DNA from: JOPF133 sp052144935
GTDB taxonomy: Bacteria; Acidobacteriota; Terriglobia; Bryobacterales; Bryobacteraceae
Assembly: GCA_052144935.1 (NCBI GenBank)
Contig: JBKQPR010000367.1
Location: 1-12,257 of the forward strand
Direction: 5' to 3'
DNA length: 12,257 nt
Notes under the pieces: generated by a model
Told to the model about the DNA's origin: nothing
What the model saw: the letters and a program-made list of their open reading frames with translations, nothing else
The model's database searches: none
Part shown: positions 5,440 through 12,257 of the stretch, piece after piece
Numbering within the stretch: the first letter of the stretch is position 1
Layout of the letters: each line of letters begins with the position of its first letter
Program-made: the position numbers and the translations under genes

Positions 5440-5778
5440 ATGGCCAAGGGGGAATCCCTCGGAGAGTTCGAACACCTGGTTCTGCTGGCGGTGCTTCGTT
5501 TGGGAGCGGACGCTTACGGCATGCGTGTGCGCCGCGAGATCGCCGAGCGAACCGGCCGCGACGTCACCATCGGCGCGGTCTATGCCACGCTGGAGCGCCT
5601 GGAAACCAAGGGGCTGGTGACGTCTCAAATGGGTGAGGCGACGGCGGAGCGGGGTGGGCGCGCTAAGCGGTCCTTTCGCCTGACCGGCGCCGGGATCGAG
5701 GCCGTCAACCGCATCCAACAGGGCCTGCTAAGCATGTTGGACGGGATGGCCTTCCCCTTGCCGGGGGGCGGCGAATGA
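5440..5778 (+). CDS. PadR-family transcriptional regulator
   Basis: A 112-aa winged-helix protein. The N-terminal half carries the PadR signature: LGEFEHLVLLAVLRLG, a DAYGMRVRREI helix (24-34), then the recognition region IGAVYATLERLETKGLV (44-60) and the wing with ERGGRAKRSFRLT (70-82). It is followed by a short helix for dimerisation (about 84-101). PadR proteins repress genes in response to small molecules or envelope stress; here the ligand is unknown. In acidobacteria such regulators commonly precede permease genes with prefix domains, as here: the next gene starts within its stop (ATGA at 5775-5778). The ATG at 5440 directly follows the promoter, and no other start is needed. Probably represses its own operon through the dyad at 5423-5435. 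Confidence 0.93.
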   Translation: MAKGESLGEFEHLVLLAVLRLGADAYGMRVRREIAERTGRDVTIGAVYATLERLETKGLVTSQMGEATAERGGRAKRSFRLTGAGIEAVNRIQQGLLSMLDGMAFPLPGGGE

Positions 5779-6347
5779 AACCGCCACGGGCCGCCGAGCT
5801 GCTGTTGCTGGCCATCGCCGGGGATGCCGAAGCCGAATTTGTGGGCGGCGATCTGGCCGAGGATTTCGGCTGCATCTTCGCCCAGCGCGGCCGGCGCGCG
5901 GCGCGCCGCTGGTATGCCTGGCAGGTGGCCCGTTCGGCGCCGGCGCTGATGGCGCTGCGGATGCGCTCGGGCGAATTGACGGAAATCGCTCTGCGCGCCG
6001 TGACCGGCGTGCTGCTGCCGTTGGTGGCGCTCGATCAGTTGTGGCGCTTCGTCTACTCGCAGATTCCGCTGAAAGACGGTGTGGTGCGCGCGCCCGCCAT
6101 GCTGGCGGCCAATGTGCTGTTGGTGGCGCTGTGCTCGTGGATGGCGGGATGGAACGCACTAAAGCCGCGCTCGCGGCGGGCCCCCAGGGCGCCCCGCGCC
6201 GGTCTGGAAGCGGTGGCCGCTCTGGCGGCGGTGACGCTCGCCGTGCGCGTCGCAGTGGGAGCGGCTCCCCAGGCATACATCCTGTGCCTCCTGCTCGCCG
6301 CGCCTGCGAATTCATTGTGGAGAGTGTGGAGGAGGAAACTGCGATGA
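5775..6347 (+). CDS. Stand-alone permease-prefix-domain-2 membrane protein
   Basis: 190-aa protein beginning MKPPRAAELLLLAIAGDAEAEFVGGDLAEDF. The PPRxAE opening, GDLAEDF (25-31) and the ARRWYAWQVARS segment (43-54) match the 'permease prefix domain 2' that precedes MacB-like permeases in acidobacterial duplicated orphan permeases. Here the large permease body is absent. The domain is followed by about four hydrophobic segments (approximately 70-92, 105-125, 143-163, 166-183) and a basic C-terminus RVWRRKLR. It overlaps PadR upstream and the SRPBCC gene downstream by 4 bases each (ATGA), so all three should be translated together. It may act as a small membrane partner of a permease encoded elsewhere, or be a remnant stabilised as an independent protein; activity unknown. 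Confidence 0.8.
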   Translation: MKPPRAAELLLLAIAGDAEAEFVGGDLAEDFGCIFAQRGRRAARRWYAWQVARSAPALMALRMRSGELTEIALRAVTGVLLPLVALDQLWRFVYSQIPLKDGVVRAPAMLAANVLLVALCSWMAGWNALKPRSRRAPRAPRAGLEAVAALAAVTLAVRVAVGAAPQAYILCLLLAAPANSLWRVWRRKLR

Positions 6348-6904
6348 AGTGGGTACTGCGAATTGTGGCGATTCTGGTGGCGCTTCCGTTGCTGGGCGCG
6401 GCGGTGCTGCTGGCGATGGGGCACAGAGGCGGCGCGGGGCACATGCACGTGTCCACCGAAATACAGGCCCCGCCGGAGCGCATCTGGCCGTGGCTTGAGG
6501 AAAGCGGCCGGGTGAAGCAATGGGTGAGCTGGCTGGTAGACATCCGCGAGGGGCCGAGCGGGTTCGACCGGGTGGGCGCGCAACGGGTGTGGGTGATGCG
6601 CGACGAGAACAATGGCGGAGCGCTGATGGAAATCCAGGTCACTTGCACGGAGTATGCGCCGCCGGCGCGCATGGGAGTCCGCACCTCGACCGCCGGCGTG
6701 TTCGAAGGCCGGCAGGGATACCGCCTGACGGATCTGGGCACCGGCAAAACCCGCGTGGAGGCGGACGACCAATACGAATTTCAAATGTGGTTGGCGCGGC
6801 TGATGGAGCCGCTGATCACGCCGCAGGCCGAAAAGAAAATGCGCGGCGATCTGGCGCGGCTCAAGCTCCTGGTGGAGAAAAGCGAGACCACCTTATCCCA
6901 GTGA
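6344..6904 (+). CDS. Membrane-anchored SRPBCC (START-like) family protein
   Basis: 186-aa protein with one N-terminal hydrophobic helix (about residues 4-25, signal anchor or uncleaved signal) and an SRPBCC fold. HVSTEIQAPPERIWPWLEES is the typical first strand and helix, followed by VKQWVSWLVDIREG, the central sheet, and a C-terminal helix from about 150 (LARLMEPLITPQAEKKMRGD). SRPBCC proteins enclose hydrophobic ligands in a helix-grip cavity; the ligand here cannot be deduced. ATG 6344 lies in an ATGA overlap with the preceding gene and has a strong GGAGGA ribosome site 8-9 bases upstream; longer in-frame upstream sequence is an antisense-like shadow of the neighbour. Third gene of the PadR operon, so probably under its control. 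Its stop is 4 bases from that of the convergent methyltransferase. Confidence 0.87.
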   Translation: MKWVLRIVAILVALPLLGAAVLLAMGHRGGAGHMHVSTEIQAPPERIWPWLEESGRVKQWVSWLVDIREGPSGFDRVGAQRVWVMRDENNGGALMEIQVTCTEYAPPARMGVRTSTAGVFEGRQGYRLTDLGTGKTRVEADDQYEFQMWLARLMEPLITPQAEKKMRGDLARLKLLVEKSETTLSQ

Positions 6905-6908
6905 CCGA

Positions 6909-7616
6909 TCAGACCTTTACAATCACTTCCCGCAGACGCTCGCGGGTGAGGAAGAATTTCACCGATTCGAATCGGCCGAAAAGTCTTTCCAGGCTGCGAT
7001 TATTGAACAGTTGCGCGGGCCGGCGAACGCCCTGCCGGGTCACCTGCAGCGTGTTCACTTCCTGGATGCGGAAAGTGTAGAAGGGCGCCGCTTGCAGCTT
7101 GTCGTCGGAATGAAAGACGGCCAGCATGTAACTGCGCGGCCGGACGATCTTGCGCAACCGGTCCATCACCGCATTGAGCAGCGTCGGCTCCAGGTACTCG
7201 AGGACGTCCCAGATGAGGACGCCGTCAAACTGGCCGTCGGGATAGTCCAGCGCCTGGCGGAGGAAGAAATCGATGCGCCCCGGATTGGATTGATCCACGG
7301 TGTCCTCGGTGCCGAACACGTCCCCGAGGATCCAGAGGAAATCCTCGGTGCATAGCCGGTGGCCCAGGTTGGTGATGAAGCTCACGTTCTGCTGCGTAGC
7401 CCCACCCAGATCGAGGATATGCAGGCCCGATTGGCCGCGGATGTTGCCGAAAAACTCCTCCAAACCCCGGCTGGGCCGCGTCGTGACGGGATCCTCCAGT
7501 TCCCCGCGGCGCGCCGGAAAAGCTCTGTGCGCGGACCCGTTCGCGGCGGGCGGAGCCAGTTGGTCTCCGGTCCGCGAGCCACGGAGAAAGTTCTTCAGGG
7601 GCCCCGGGAGAAGCAT
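6909..7616 (-). CDS. Class I SAM-dependent methyltransferase
   Basis: 235-aa protein with motif I LHILDLGGATQQN (65-77), which binds the methionine part of S-adenosylmethionine, an acidic motif II region near IDFFLRQALDYPDGQFD, and FDGVLIWDVLEYLEP (130-144), typical of the motif II/III part of Rossmann methyltransferases. The first 50 residues are rich in Pro, Arg and Ala and probably disordered. The acceptor substrate cannot be named. ATG 7614-7616 lies 11 bases after the bactofilin stop on the same strand, with only a weak ribosome site, so the two genes are likely co-transcribed. Convergent with the SRPBCC gene. Confidence 0.85.
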   Translation of the reverse strand: MLLPGPLKNFLRGSRTGDQLAPPAANGSAHRAFPARRGELEDPVTTRPSRGLEEFFGNIRGQSGLHILDLGGATQQNVSFITNLGHRLCTEDFLWILGDVFGTEDTVDQSNPGRIDFFLRQALDYPDGQFDGVLIWDVLEYLEPTLLNAVMDRLRKIVRPRSYMLAVFHSDDKLQAAPFYTFRIQEVNTLQVTRQGVRRPAQLFNNRSLERLFGRFESVKFFLTRERLREVIVKV

Positions 7617-7627
7617 GGAAGGCCCCG

Positions 7628-8230
7628 TTACCGTTTGTTTTCGGAGGCGCCCGCGGGCACGGCCGCCGCCGGTGCGTGAGCCGCGGCTGGAGCAGGAGCA
7701 GCCGGTTGCGGCTTGGCCGGGGCTTTGGCCGGCTCCGGCTTCACGATATCGATGCTGCCCTTGAAATACGCGCCGTCCTCGATGATGATGCGAGCCGTCT
7801 TGATATCGCCGGTCAGCCTGGCGTCTTTGCGGATCTCGATCCTGTCGGTGGCTTCCACGTTGCCTTGAATGGTGCCGAGGGCGACCACCTCGCGCGCCTT
7901 GATGGCCGCGTGCACGGTACCGTTGGGGCCGATCGTGAGCTTATGCTCCAGCGCCTCCACCGTGCCCTCCAGGTCGCCATCGACGTAAAGGTCTTCCTTG
8001 CTGTGGATCTGGCCGACGATGCGAACGGCCTTTCCGATGCTGGCCTGGCCTGTGGCTGCGCGAGCCTCGGGCTCAAATCTTCCGCTGGGCATACTGGACA
8101 CTGGCGAAGTCTCCTTCCTGGTCTCTGTGGGATGGGGGGCCAAAGGGGCCGGGTTGCTGGGCGCCGCAGGCGCGGGGCCTGGCGGAAAATAAGATTTCGG
8201 CGGTTCCTCGTCCCGGCGTTTATTCCACAT
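7628..8230 (-). CDS. Bactofilin-family cytoskeletal protein
   Basis: 200-aa polymer-forming protein. A short N-terminal motif MWNKRRDEEPPKSYF, possibly membrane-associating, is followed by a proline-rich linker (16-60). The bactofilin beta-helix core (about 63-163) has the repeating pattern IGKAVRIVGQI, LYVDGDLEGTVEA, LTIGPNGTVHAAI, VVALGTIQGNVEA, RIEIRKDARLTGDI and IIIEDGAYFKGSI. The tail is alanine-proline rich with PAKAPAKP-like stretches and ends ASENKR. Bactofilins self-assemble without nucleotide into filaments that organise cell-wall enzymes, polarity or DNA segregation. The start ATG 8228-8230 has a near-perfect ribosome site (GGAGGGTGG, ending 5 bases before). A weak -10-like TATTAT (8255-8260 on the minus strand) suggests its own promoter in the gap after der. 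The methyltransferase follows in the same direction. Confidence 0.93.
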   Translation of the reverse strand: MWNKRRDEEPPKSYFPPGPAPAAPSNPAPLAPHPTETRKETSPVSSMPSGRFEPEARAATGQASIGKAVRIVGQIHSKEDLYVDGDLEGTVEALEHKLTIGPNGTVHAAIKAREVVALGTIQGNVEATDRIEIRKDARLTGDIKTARIIIEDGAYFKGSIDIVKPEPAKAPAKPQPAAPAPAAAHAPAAAVPAGASENKR

Positions 8231-8344
8231 TGGGCCACCCTCCTGAATTAAGTATCGATGCGTTCATAATACCGCTCCTATAGTCTAAAGGGAGGGTGCC
8301 GAAAAGGCAAACCTGGTTTTGTACTGTCACAGCCCCTGGCGCCC

Positions 8345-9691
8345 CTATCCTTGGTCCCCTCGATGGCCCCCGCGCTTCTTGGCGCGGGTCTTCAGCACGA
8401 TGGGCGTGCCCCGAAATCCGAAACGCCGGCGGATCTGGTTAATCAAGTATCGCTCGTGCGAGAAATGCAGGGGACCACCCGCTCCGGTGAACACCACAAA
8501 CGAAGGGGGCCGAATGGACGCCTGCGTAATATAAAGAATCTTGCGCTCCTCAAACCGCAAGCTCTCCACGAAGCGGTTCATTTCCCCCGTGGGGATGCGC
8601 AGGGACGCGGATTCGTAGGCTTCCTTGATGAGCGGAAACAGGCGATCCACGCCGGCGCCGGTCTTGGCCGAGATGAACGCCACGGGGGCATAGTCCAGGA
8701 ACTTGAACTGGTCGCGCACCTGTTGTTCGAATTCGTTCCTTTTCTGACCCTTCTGCCCGGCCACTTCATCCCACTTGTTCACGCACACGATCAAGCCGCG
8801 TCCACCCTCGTGAGCGTAGCCCGCGATGGTGGCATCCGACGCCACTACGCCCTCGGTTGCATCCACCACCAGCAGCACCACGTGCGCCATGCGGATGTGG
8901 CGGCGCGCCATCACCACGCTCATCTTCTCGGCCATCTCCTTGGTCTTGCCCTTGCGCCGGATGCCGGCCGTATCGACGAACACGTATTCGCGGCCGCCGC
9001 GGCTGACGGTTTCATCCACCGCGTCGCGCGTGGTGCCGGCAACCGGCGAGACGATGGCGCGTTCGATTCCGGTGAGGGTGTTGAGCAGCGTCGATTTGCC
9101 CACGTTGGGACGCCCGATGATGGCCACCTTGATTGGTCCGGCAATGCCGCCCTCGGCGGCCCCCGGCGCGGATTCCGGGGAGCCGGCTTCCGGAAAGCCC
9201 GCGGTGACACGGTCGAGCAGCGCGTCGACGCCGGTGCCATGCTCGGCGGACACGGGGTAAACGTCGGGGATACCGAGTTCGTAGAACTCGTTCGCCAGGT
9301 CGCTCCGGGCGCCCGTGTCGGCCTTGTTGACCGCCAGGGTCACCGGCTTGCCGAGGCGCCGCAGCATACCCGCCAGATCGCGATCCGGAGCCGTGATTTC
9401 GCTGCGCCCATCCACCAGGAAAATGATGTGGGCCGCCTCCGCCAGGGCCACTTCCGCCTGCCGCAGGATCTGGCTGGGGATGTACTCCGGGTCGTCGACC
9501 ACAATGCCCCCGGTGTCGATGACCTCGAAGCGCCGGCCGTGGTGTTCGGCAGACCCGTGGATGCGGTCGCGCGTGATCCCCGGCTCATCGCCGACGATGG
9601 CGCGCCGCTGCCCCGTGATGCGGTTGAAAAGGGTGGACTTTCCAACGTTCGGTCTGCCCACAATGACCACTGTGGGAGTGGCGTTGGACAT
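8345..9691 (-). CDS. der: Ribosome-assembly GTPase Der (EngA)
   Basis: Essential GTPase needed for maturation of the 50S ribosomal subunit. It has two tandem G domains and a C-terminal KH-like domain, at the family's usual size (448 aa). First domain: GRPNVGKST (12-20), DTGG (59-62), NKAD (122-125). Second domain: GRPNVGKST (193-201), DTAG (240-243), NKWD (305-308), SAK (341-343). The KH-like domain (about 360-440) contains KILYITQASIRPPSFVVF and RRRFGFRGTPIVLKTRAKKR. Start ATG 9689-9691 follows MSNATPTVVIVGRPNVGKS spacing typical of the family. There is no clear Shine-Dalgarno; a TATCAT hexamer sits 8 bases before the ATG, so a very short leader is possible. The gene is divergent from ybaK across 69 bases. 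Confidence 0.98.
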   Translation of the reverse strand: MSNATPTVVIVGRPNVGKSTLFNRITGQRRAIVGDEPGITRDRIHGSAEHHGRRFEVIDTGGIVVDDPEYIPSQILRQAEVALAEAAHIIFLVDGRSEITAPDRDLAGMLRRLGKPVTLAVNKADTGARSDLANEFYELGIPDVYPVSAEHGTGVDALLDRVTAGFPEAGSPESAPGAAEGGIAGPIKVAIIGRPNVGKSTLLNTLTGIERAIVSPVAGTTRDAVDETVSRGGREYVFVDTAGIRRKGKTKEMAEKMSVVMARRHIRMAHVVLLVVDATEGVVASDATIAGYAHEGGRGLIVCVNKWDEVAGQKGQKRNEFEQQVRDQFKFLDYAPVAFISAKTGAGVDRLFPLIKEAYESASLRIPTGEMNRFVESLRFEERKILYITQASIRPPSFVVFTGAGGPLHFSHERYLINQIRRRFGFRGTPIVLKTRAKKRGGHRGDQG

Positions 9692-9760
9692 GAATCTTTA
9701 TGATAGCAGGGTGGGGACAAAGATCACGGGTCGGACCTGAGCCACCATCGAGAGGACGCC

Positions 9761-10249
9761 ATGAGCAGGAAAGACAGCTCCATCAAAACCAACGCCGTGC
9801 GGATTCTGGAGCGTGCGGGGATCGCTTACGATCTACGCGAGTATGCCGTGGACGAGGACGACCTCACGGCGCCGCACGTAGCCGCGGCCATCGGCATGCC
9901 GCCGGAGCAGGTTTTCAAGACGCTGGTGGTGCGCGGCGACCGCACGGGCGTGCTGCTGGCATGCATTCCAGCTAACGCGGAGCTGGACCTGAAGGCGCTC
10001 GCCGCCGCCAGCGGCAACAAGAAGGTCGAGATGGCGCCGCTCAAGGAAGTGCTGGCCCTCACCGGTTACATTCGCGGCGGCGTTTCCCCGGTGGGCACGA
10101 AGAAACCGTACCCGGTGTTTCTGGAGGAAACCGCGGACCTGTGGGACGTCATCGCGGTGAGCGCGGGCATCCGCGGCTGCCAGATGCTGCTGGCGCCGGA
10201 CGGCCTGGCGCGCGTAGTGGAAGTGCAGCGCGCGGCGATCATGAAATGA
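9761..10249 (+). CDS. ybaK: YbaK/EbsC-family Cys-tRNA(Pro) deacylase
   Basis: 162-aa trans-editing enzyme that hydrolyses cysteine mischarged on tRNA(Pro), released by prolyl-tRNA synthetase. The family signatures are an N-terminal helix TNAVRILERAGIAYDLREY, the VFKTLVV strand with the catalytic-region Lys53, the central ACIPANAELDLKALAAASGNKKV block, and the GGVSPVG loop (106-112). Length is normal. ATG 9761 has a GAGAGGAC ribosome site about 5 bases upstream. It is alone on its strand here: divergent from der and convergent with the TPR membrane protein, whose stop is 42 bases away. A ybaK product in a genome using proline runs is not evidence of linkage to the micro-genes. Confidence 0.95.
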   Translation: MSRKDSSIKTNAVRILERAGIAYDLREYAVDEDDLTAPHVAAAIGMPPEQVFKTLVVRGDRTGVLLACIPANAELDLKALAAASGNKKVEMAPLKEVLALTGYIRGGVSPVGTKKPYPVFLEETADLWDVIAVSAGIRGCQMLLAPDGLARVVEVQRAAIMK

Positions 10250-10251
10250 AA

Positions 10252-10301
10252 GGCGCACGGGAAGCAGGGCAAGCCCCAAGCACGCCCACCGCTAGTGCGC
10301 C
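10252..10301. terminator. Weak inverted repeats between converging ybaK and the TPR gene
   Basis: GGCGCAC (10252-10258) pairs with GTGCGCC (10295-10301), and inside the 36-base loop GGGC (10267-10270) pairs with GCCC (10273-10276) around AA. The position between two converging genes fits a shared terminator, but there is no T-tract on either strand and one arm lies within the TPR gene's last codons. A weak candidate only. Confidence 0.2.
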
Positions 10302-12257
10302 GATTTCGTCTTTAATTCGAGGCAATTTTGCAGCGCTTCGGCCGCCTCCGGGAAATCGGGCTGCACTCGGAGAACCTCCTGAAAGTGGCTGATCGCTTCA
10401 TCGAAGCGTCCCAGATTCGCGAGCGCGCTGGCCAGGTTGAAGCGCGCGGATACGTAATCCGGCTTCAGACGCAGCGCCTCGCGGAACTGACCGCAGGCTT
10501 CGGAGAACCGCTCCTGGGCGGCATACGCAGTGCCGAGATTGAAACGCGCCTTGGCATTCTCCGGCTGGAGCCGCGCGGTTTCCGCGAATTCCGCGACCGC
10601 CAGGTCCGGCCGCCCGGCGAGGCCGTAAAGACGGCCGAGGTTGTAGTGTATGTCGGCGTCGTCGGGACTGCTTTTTGCCGCTGCATTGAGATTGGCGAGC
10701 GCTTCCGCGAACTGACCCTTTTCGGCCAGGACGACGCCGAGACCCTCCTGTGCGTCCGCATTATTCGGATCCCCCTTCAGCGCGATGCGATACTGTGCCG
10801 CGGCGGCGTCGAAGTCGCCGCGTTTGCTCAAGGCGGCGCCGAAATTGATGTGCGCTTCCGGGAGATTGGGCCGCAGCCGGAGAGCCTCGGCGATATATGG
10901 CATGGCCTCGTCCACACGATCCTCGGTCAGCAGGACCTGGCTGAGCGTCGTGAGCGCCGCCCAGTTATCGTGAGTGACCTCGACCGCGTGACGGAACAGA
11001 GTGACGGTGTTTCGCCAGTGAGCCGCGGTAGACCATGCCACCACTCCATAAGCGCAGCACGCGATCGCCGCGAGCGCCGCCGCAAGCGAACGGAACTCGG
11101 CGCGGCGTCTGGGAAGGTGCCCCGCGATTTCTCCCAATCCCCAGACTACAATTACCGAGAGCCCGACGAGCGGGATATACATGTAACGATCGGCGCGGGA
11201 TTGAACCCCCACCTGCACCAACCCGATCACAGGGACCAGCGTGCCGGCGAACCAGAACCATCCAACCGGGAGGTAAGGCCGCCGCTTGCGCCCGGCAATC
11301 GCCAACGCAGTAATGGCCGCGAGAACCGCTCCGGCTCCGATCACCTGCCAGGCGGGGAGACCGGTCGCGTAGGGATAAAGGACGGCCAACCGGGCCGGCC
11401 AGAAGAACTGAAAGATGTAGGCGAGATAAGAGACCACCGCATTTTCGATCCGGAATTTGAAGGGCACCTCCGCGAGCGAGGAGGTGGCTCCGGCGCCCTG
11501 CTGGACCAGGAGAGTTATCACCGACGCGGCGGCGGAGAGCACGACGAGCGGCACTTTTTCAAGGATCAGACGGCGAAGCGGGACCGTTCCCCAACGCTGA
11601 AGCGGCCAAAAATCGAGCAGCAGCAGAGCAAACGGCAGAGTCACGATCATCGGCTTGGACATTAGCCCGCAGCCAAACGCCAGCACCAGGAGAGTGTATG
11701 CCGTGGCGCGCGGCCGCTCGATGTAACGAAGATAGACCCACATTGATAGAAACCAGAACAGGCCGCTTAAGACTTCTCTGCGTTCGGCGACCCAGGCAAC
11801 CGGTTCGACGTGGAGAGGATGGATAGCGAACAGGAGCGCCACGAATGCGCTGCGCCACCGCTCTCCGGTCATTCGCCGCAGGACCGCGAATAACAGCAGC
11901 GTGTTCAGCGCATGCAGGAACACGTTCGTGACATGATGCCAGCCGCTCGCGAGGCCGTACAGATCGACACCGAGCATGTACGACAGCCAGGTCAGCGGAA
12001 ACCAGTTCGCCGCGCAACCGGTTTTGAGGGCCCACGCGATGGACGCCGGTGTCAATCCGTCGCGGATATGGATGTTTTTGACGAGGAATTCCGGATCGTC
12101 GTAACCAATGAACTCGAAATTCCGGACCTGGAAGTAGATGGCGAAAACGGACACTGCCAGCGCGAGCGAGATCCACAAATCGAGTCTGCGGGGCGCGCTT
12201 CGCCCGCTCCCTGGCGGGGCGCCCGCTGGGCCCGGCTCTGAAAGCGCCTCGGAGCCG
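10292..12257 (-). CDS. GT-C-like membrane protein with C-terminal TPRs (TMTC-related), N-terminus outside window
   Basis: Large polytopic membrane protein, probably a glycosyltransferase acting at the outer face of the cytoplasmic membrane on a lipid-linked sugar donor. The first visible hydrophobic helix, LWISLALAVSVFAIYF, is followed by the extracytoplasmic FIGYDDPEFL loop, whose Asp pair fits the GT-C acidic motif. HPLHVEPVAWVAERREVLS corresponds to the conserved block of eukaryotic TMTC O-mannosyltransferases. About 8-10 further membrane segments run to roughly residue 385 (counted from 12178). The C-terminus carries six or seven TPR units (from about WAALTTLSQVL to PEAAEALQNCL), then KTKSAH. 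The frame stays open beyond the TTG at 12178 to the window edge through a Pro/Gly/Ser-rich stretch, so the true start is outside; at least 655 codons are present. Substrate and donor are not predictable. Stop TAG 10292-10294. Confidence 0.85.
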   Translation of the reverse strand, partial: GSEALSEPGPAGAPPGSGRSAPRRLDLWISLALAVSVFAIYFQVRNFEFIGYDDPEFLVKNIHIRDGLTPASIAWALKTGCAANWFPLTWLSYMLGVDLYGLASGWHHVTNVFLHALNTLLLFAVLRRMTGERWRSAFVALLFAIHPLHVEPVAWVAERREVLSGLFWFLSMWVYLRYIERPRATAYTLLVLAFGCGLMSKPMIVTLPFALLLLDFWPLQRWGTVPLRRLILEKVPLVVLSAAASVITLLVQQGAGATSSLAEVPFKFRIENAVVSYLAYIFQFFWPARLAVLYPYATGLPAWQVIGAGAVLAAITALAIAGRKRRPYLPVGWFWFAGTLVPVIGLVQVGVQSRADRYMYIPLVGLSVIVVWGLGEIAGHLPRRRAEFRSLAAALAAIACCAYGVVAWSTAAHWRNTVTLFRHAVEVTHDNWAALTTLSQVLLTEDRVDEAMPYIAEALRLRPNLPEAHINFGAALSKRGDFDAAAAQYRIALKGDPNNADAQEGLGVVLAEKGQFAEALANLNAAAKSSPDDADIHYNLGRLYGLAGRPDLAVAEFAETARLQPENAKARFNLGTAYAAQERFSEACGQFREALRLKPDYVSARFNLASALANLGRFDEAISHFQEVLRVQPDFPEAAEALQNCLELKTKSAH

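Noticed and set aside
5728..6747. A 339-codon minus-strand open frame
   Set aside because: Antisense to the prefix-domain and SRPBCC genes; Ser/Pro/Arg-rich with no recognisable domain.
8351..9703. A 450-codon plus-strand open frame
   Set aside because: Exact antisense of der; low-complexity His/Gly/Ala-rich translation without family features.
10328..11665. A 445-codon plus-strand open frame
   Set aside because: Antisense to the TPR and membrane part of the GT-C-like gene; Arg/Glu/Gly-rich shadow with no ribosome site.
1..12257. CRISPR array, tRNA or rRNA genes
   Set aside because: No regularly spaced repeats, and no cloverleaf or rRNA-like sequence was seen. The only clear direct repeat is the coding one at 4763-4929.

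Overview
The window is high-GC bacterial chromosome, most likely from an acidobacterium of the Solibacter/Bryobacter type. The markers are a TIGR03435-family gene (a family expanded in Solibacter), a PadR regulator translationally coupled to a 'permease prefix domain 2' membrane protein (an acidobacterial arrangement), and a bactofilin with a short MWNKRR-type N-terminus. No rRNA, tRNA, CRISPR array or intact transposase is visible.

Layout. Positions 1-2622 (minus strand) hold a two-component pair: an NtrC-type sigma-54 activator with a GAFTDA variant of the GAFTGA loop, followed 9 bases later by its NtrY-like membrane histidine kinase, whose C-terminus leaves the window at position 1. Positions 2623-2857 are a divergent intergenic region with a strong hairpin in the regulator leader. 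Positions 2858-3748 (plus) are a TIGR03435 gene broken by two compensating frameshifts. Positions 3781-5393 are an accessory patch of decayed VapBC-type toxin-antitoxin genes: a FitA-like antitoxin with the first codons of its toxin, then a separate VapC reduced by a frameshift and an internal deletion. Between these two remnants lies a clearly AT-richer cargo (about 4091-4944). It holds a 219-aa two-transmembrane protein of unknown family (SLATT-like in topology) and two tandem, paralogous proline-rich micro-proteins of 38 and 36 aa. This three-gene cassette is the most novel item in the window.

Positions 5402-6904 (plus) are a compact, translationally coupled operon: PadR regulator, permease-prefix membrane protein, SRPBCC protein. 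Its near-consensus promoter has a perfect inverted repeat over the -10 box and leaves almost no leader. Positions 6909-9691 (minus) hold a SAM methyltransferase, a bactofilin and the ribosome-assembly GTPase Der. Positions 9761-10249 (plus) hold a YbaK/EbsC Cys-tRNA(Pro) deacylase. Positions 10292 to the right edge (minus) hold a large GT-C-like membrane protein with C-terminal TPRs, whose N-terminus lies outside the window.

Der, YbaK, the bactofilin and the two-component pair look like ordinary chromosomal genes. Toxin-antitoxin debris, a frameshifted lineage-specific gene and low-GC cargo are concentrated at 2858-5393, which marks that interval as a hotspot of insertion and decay.
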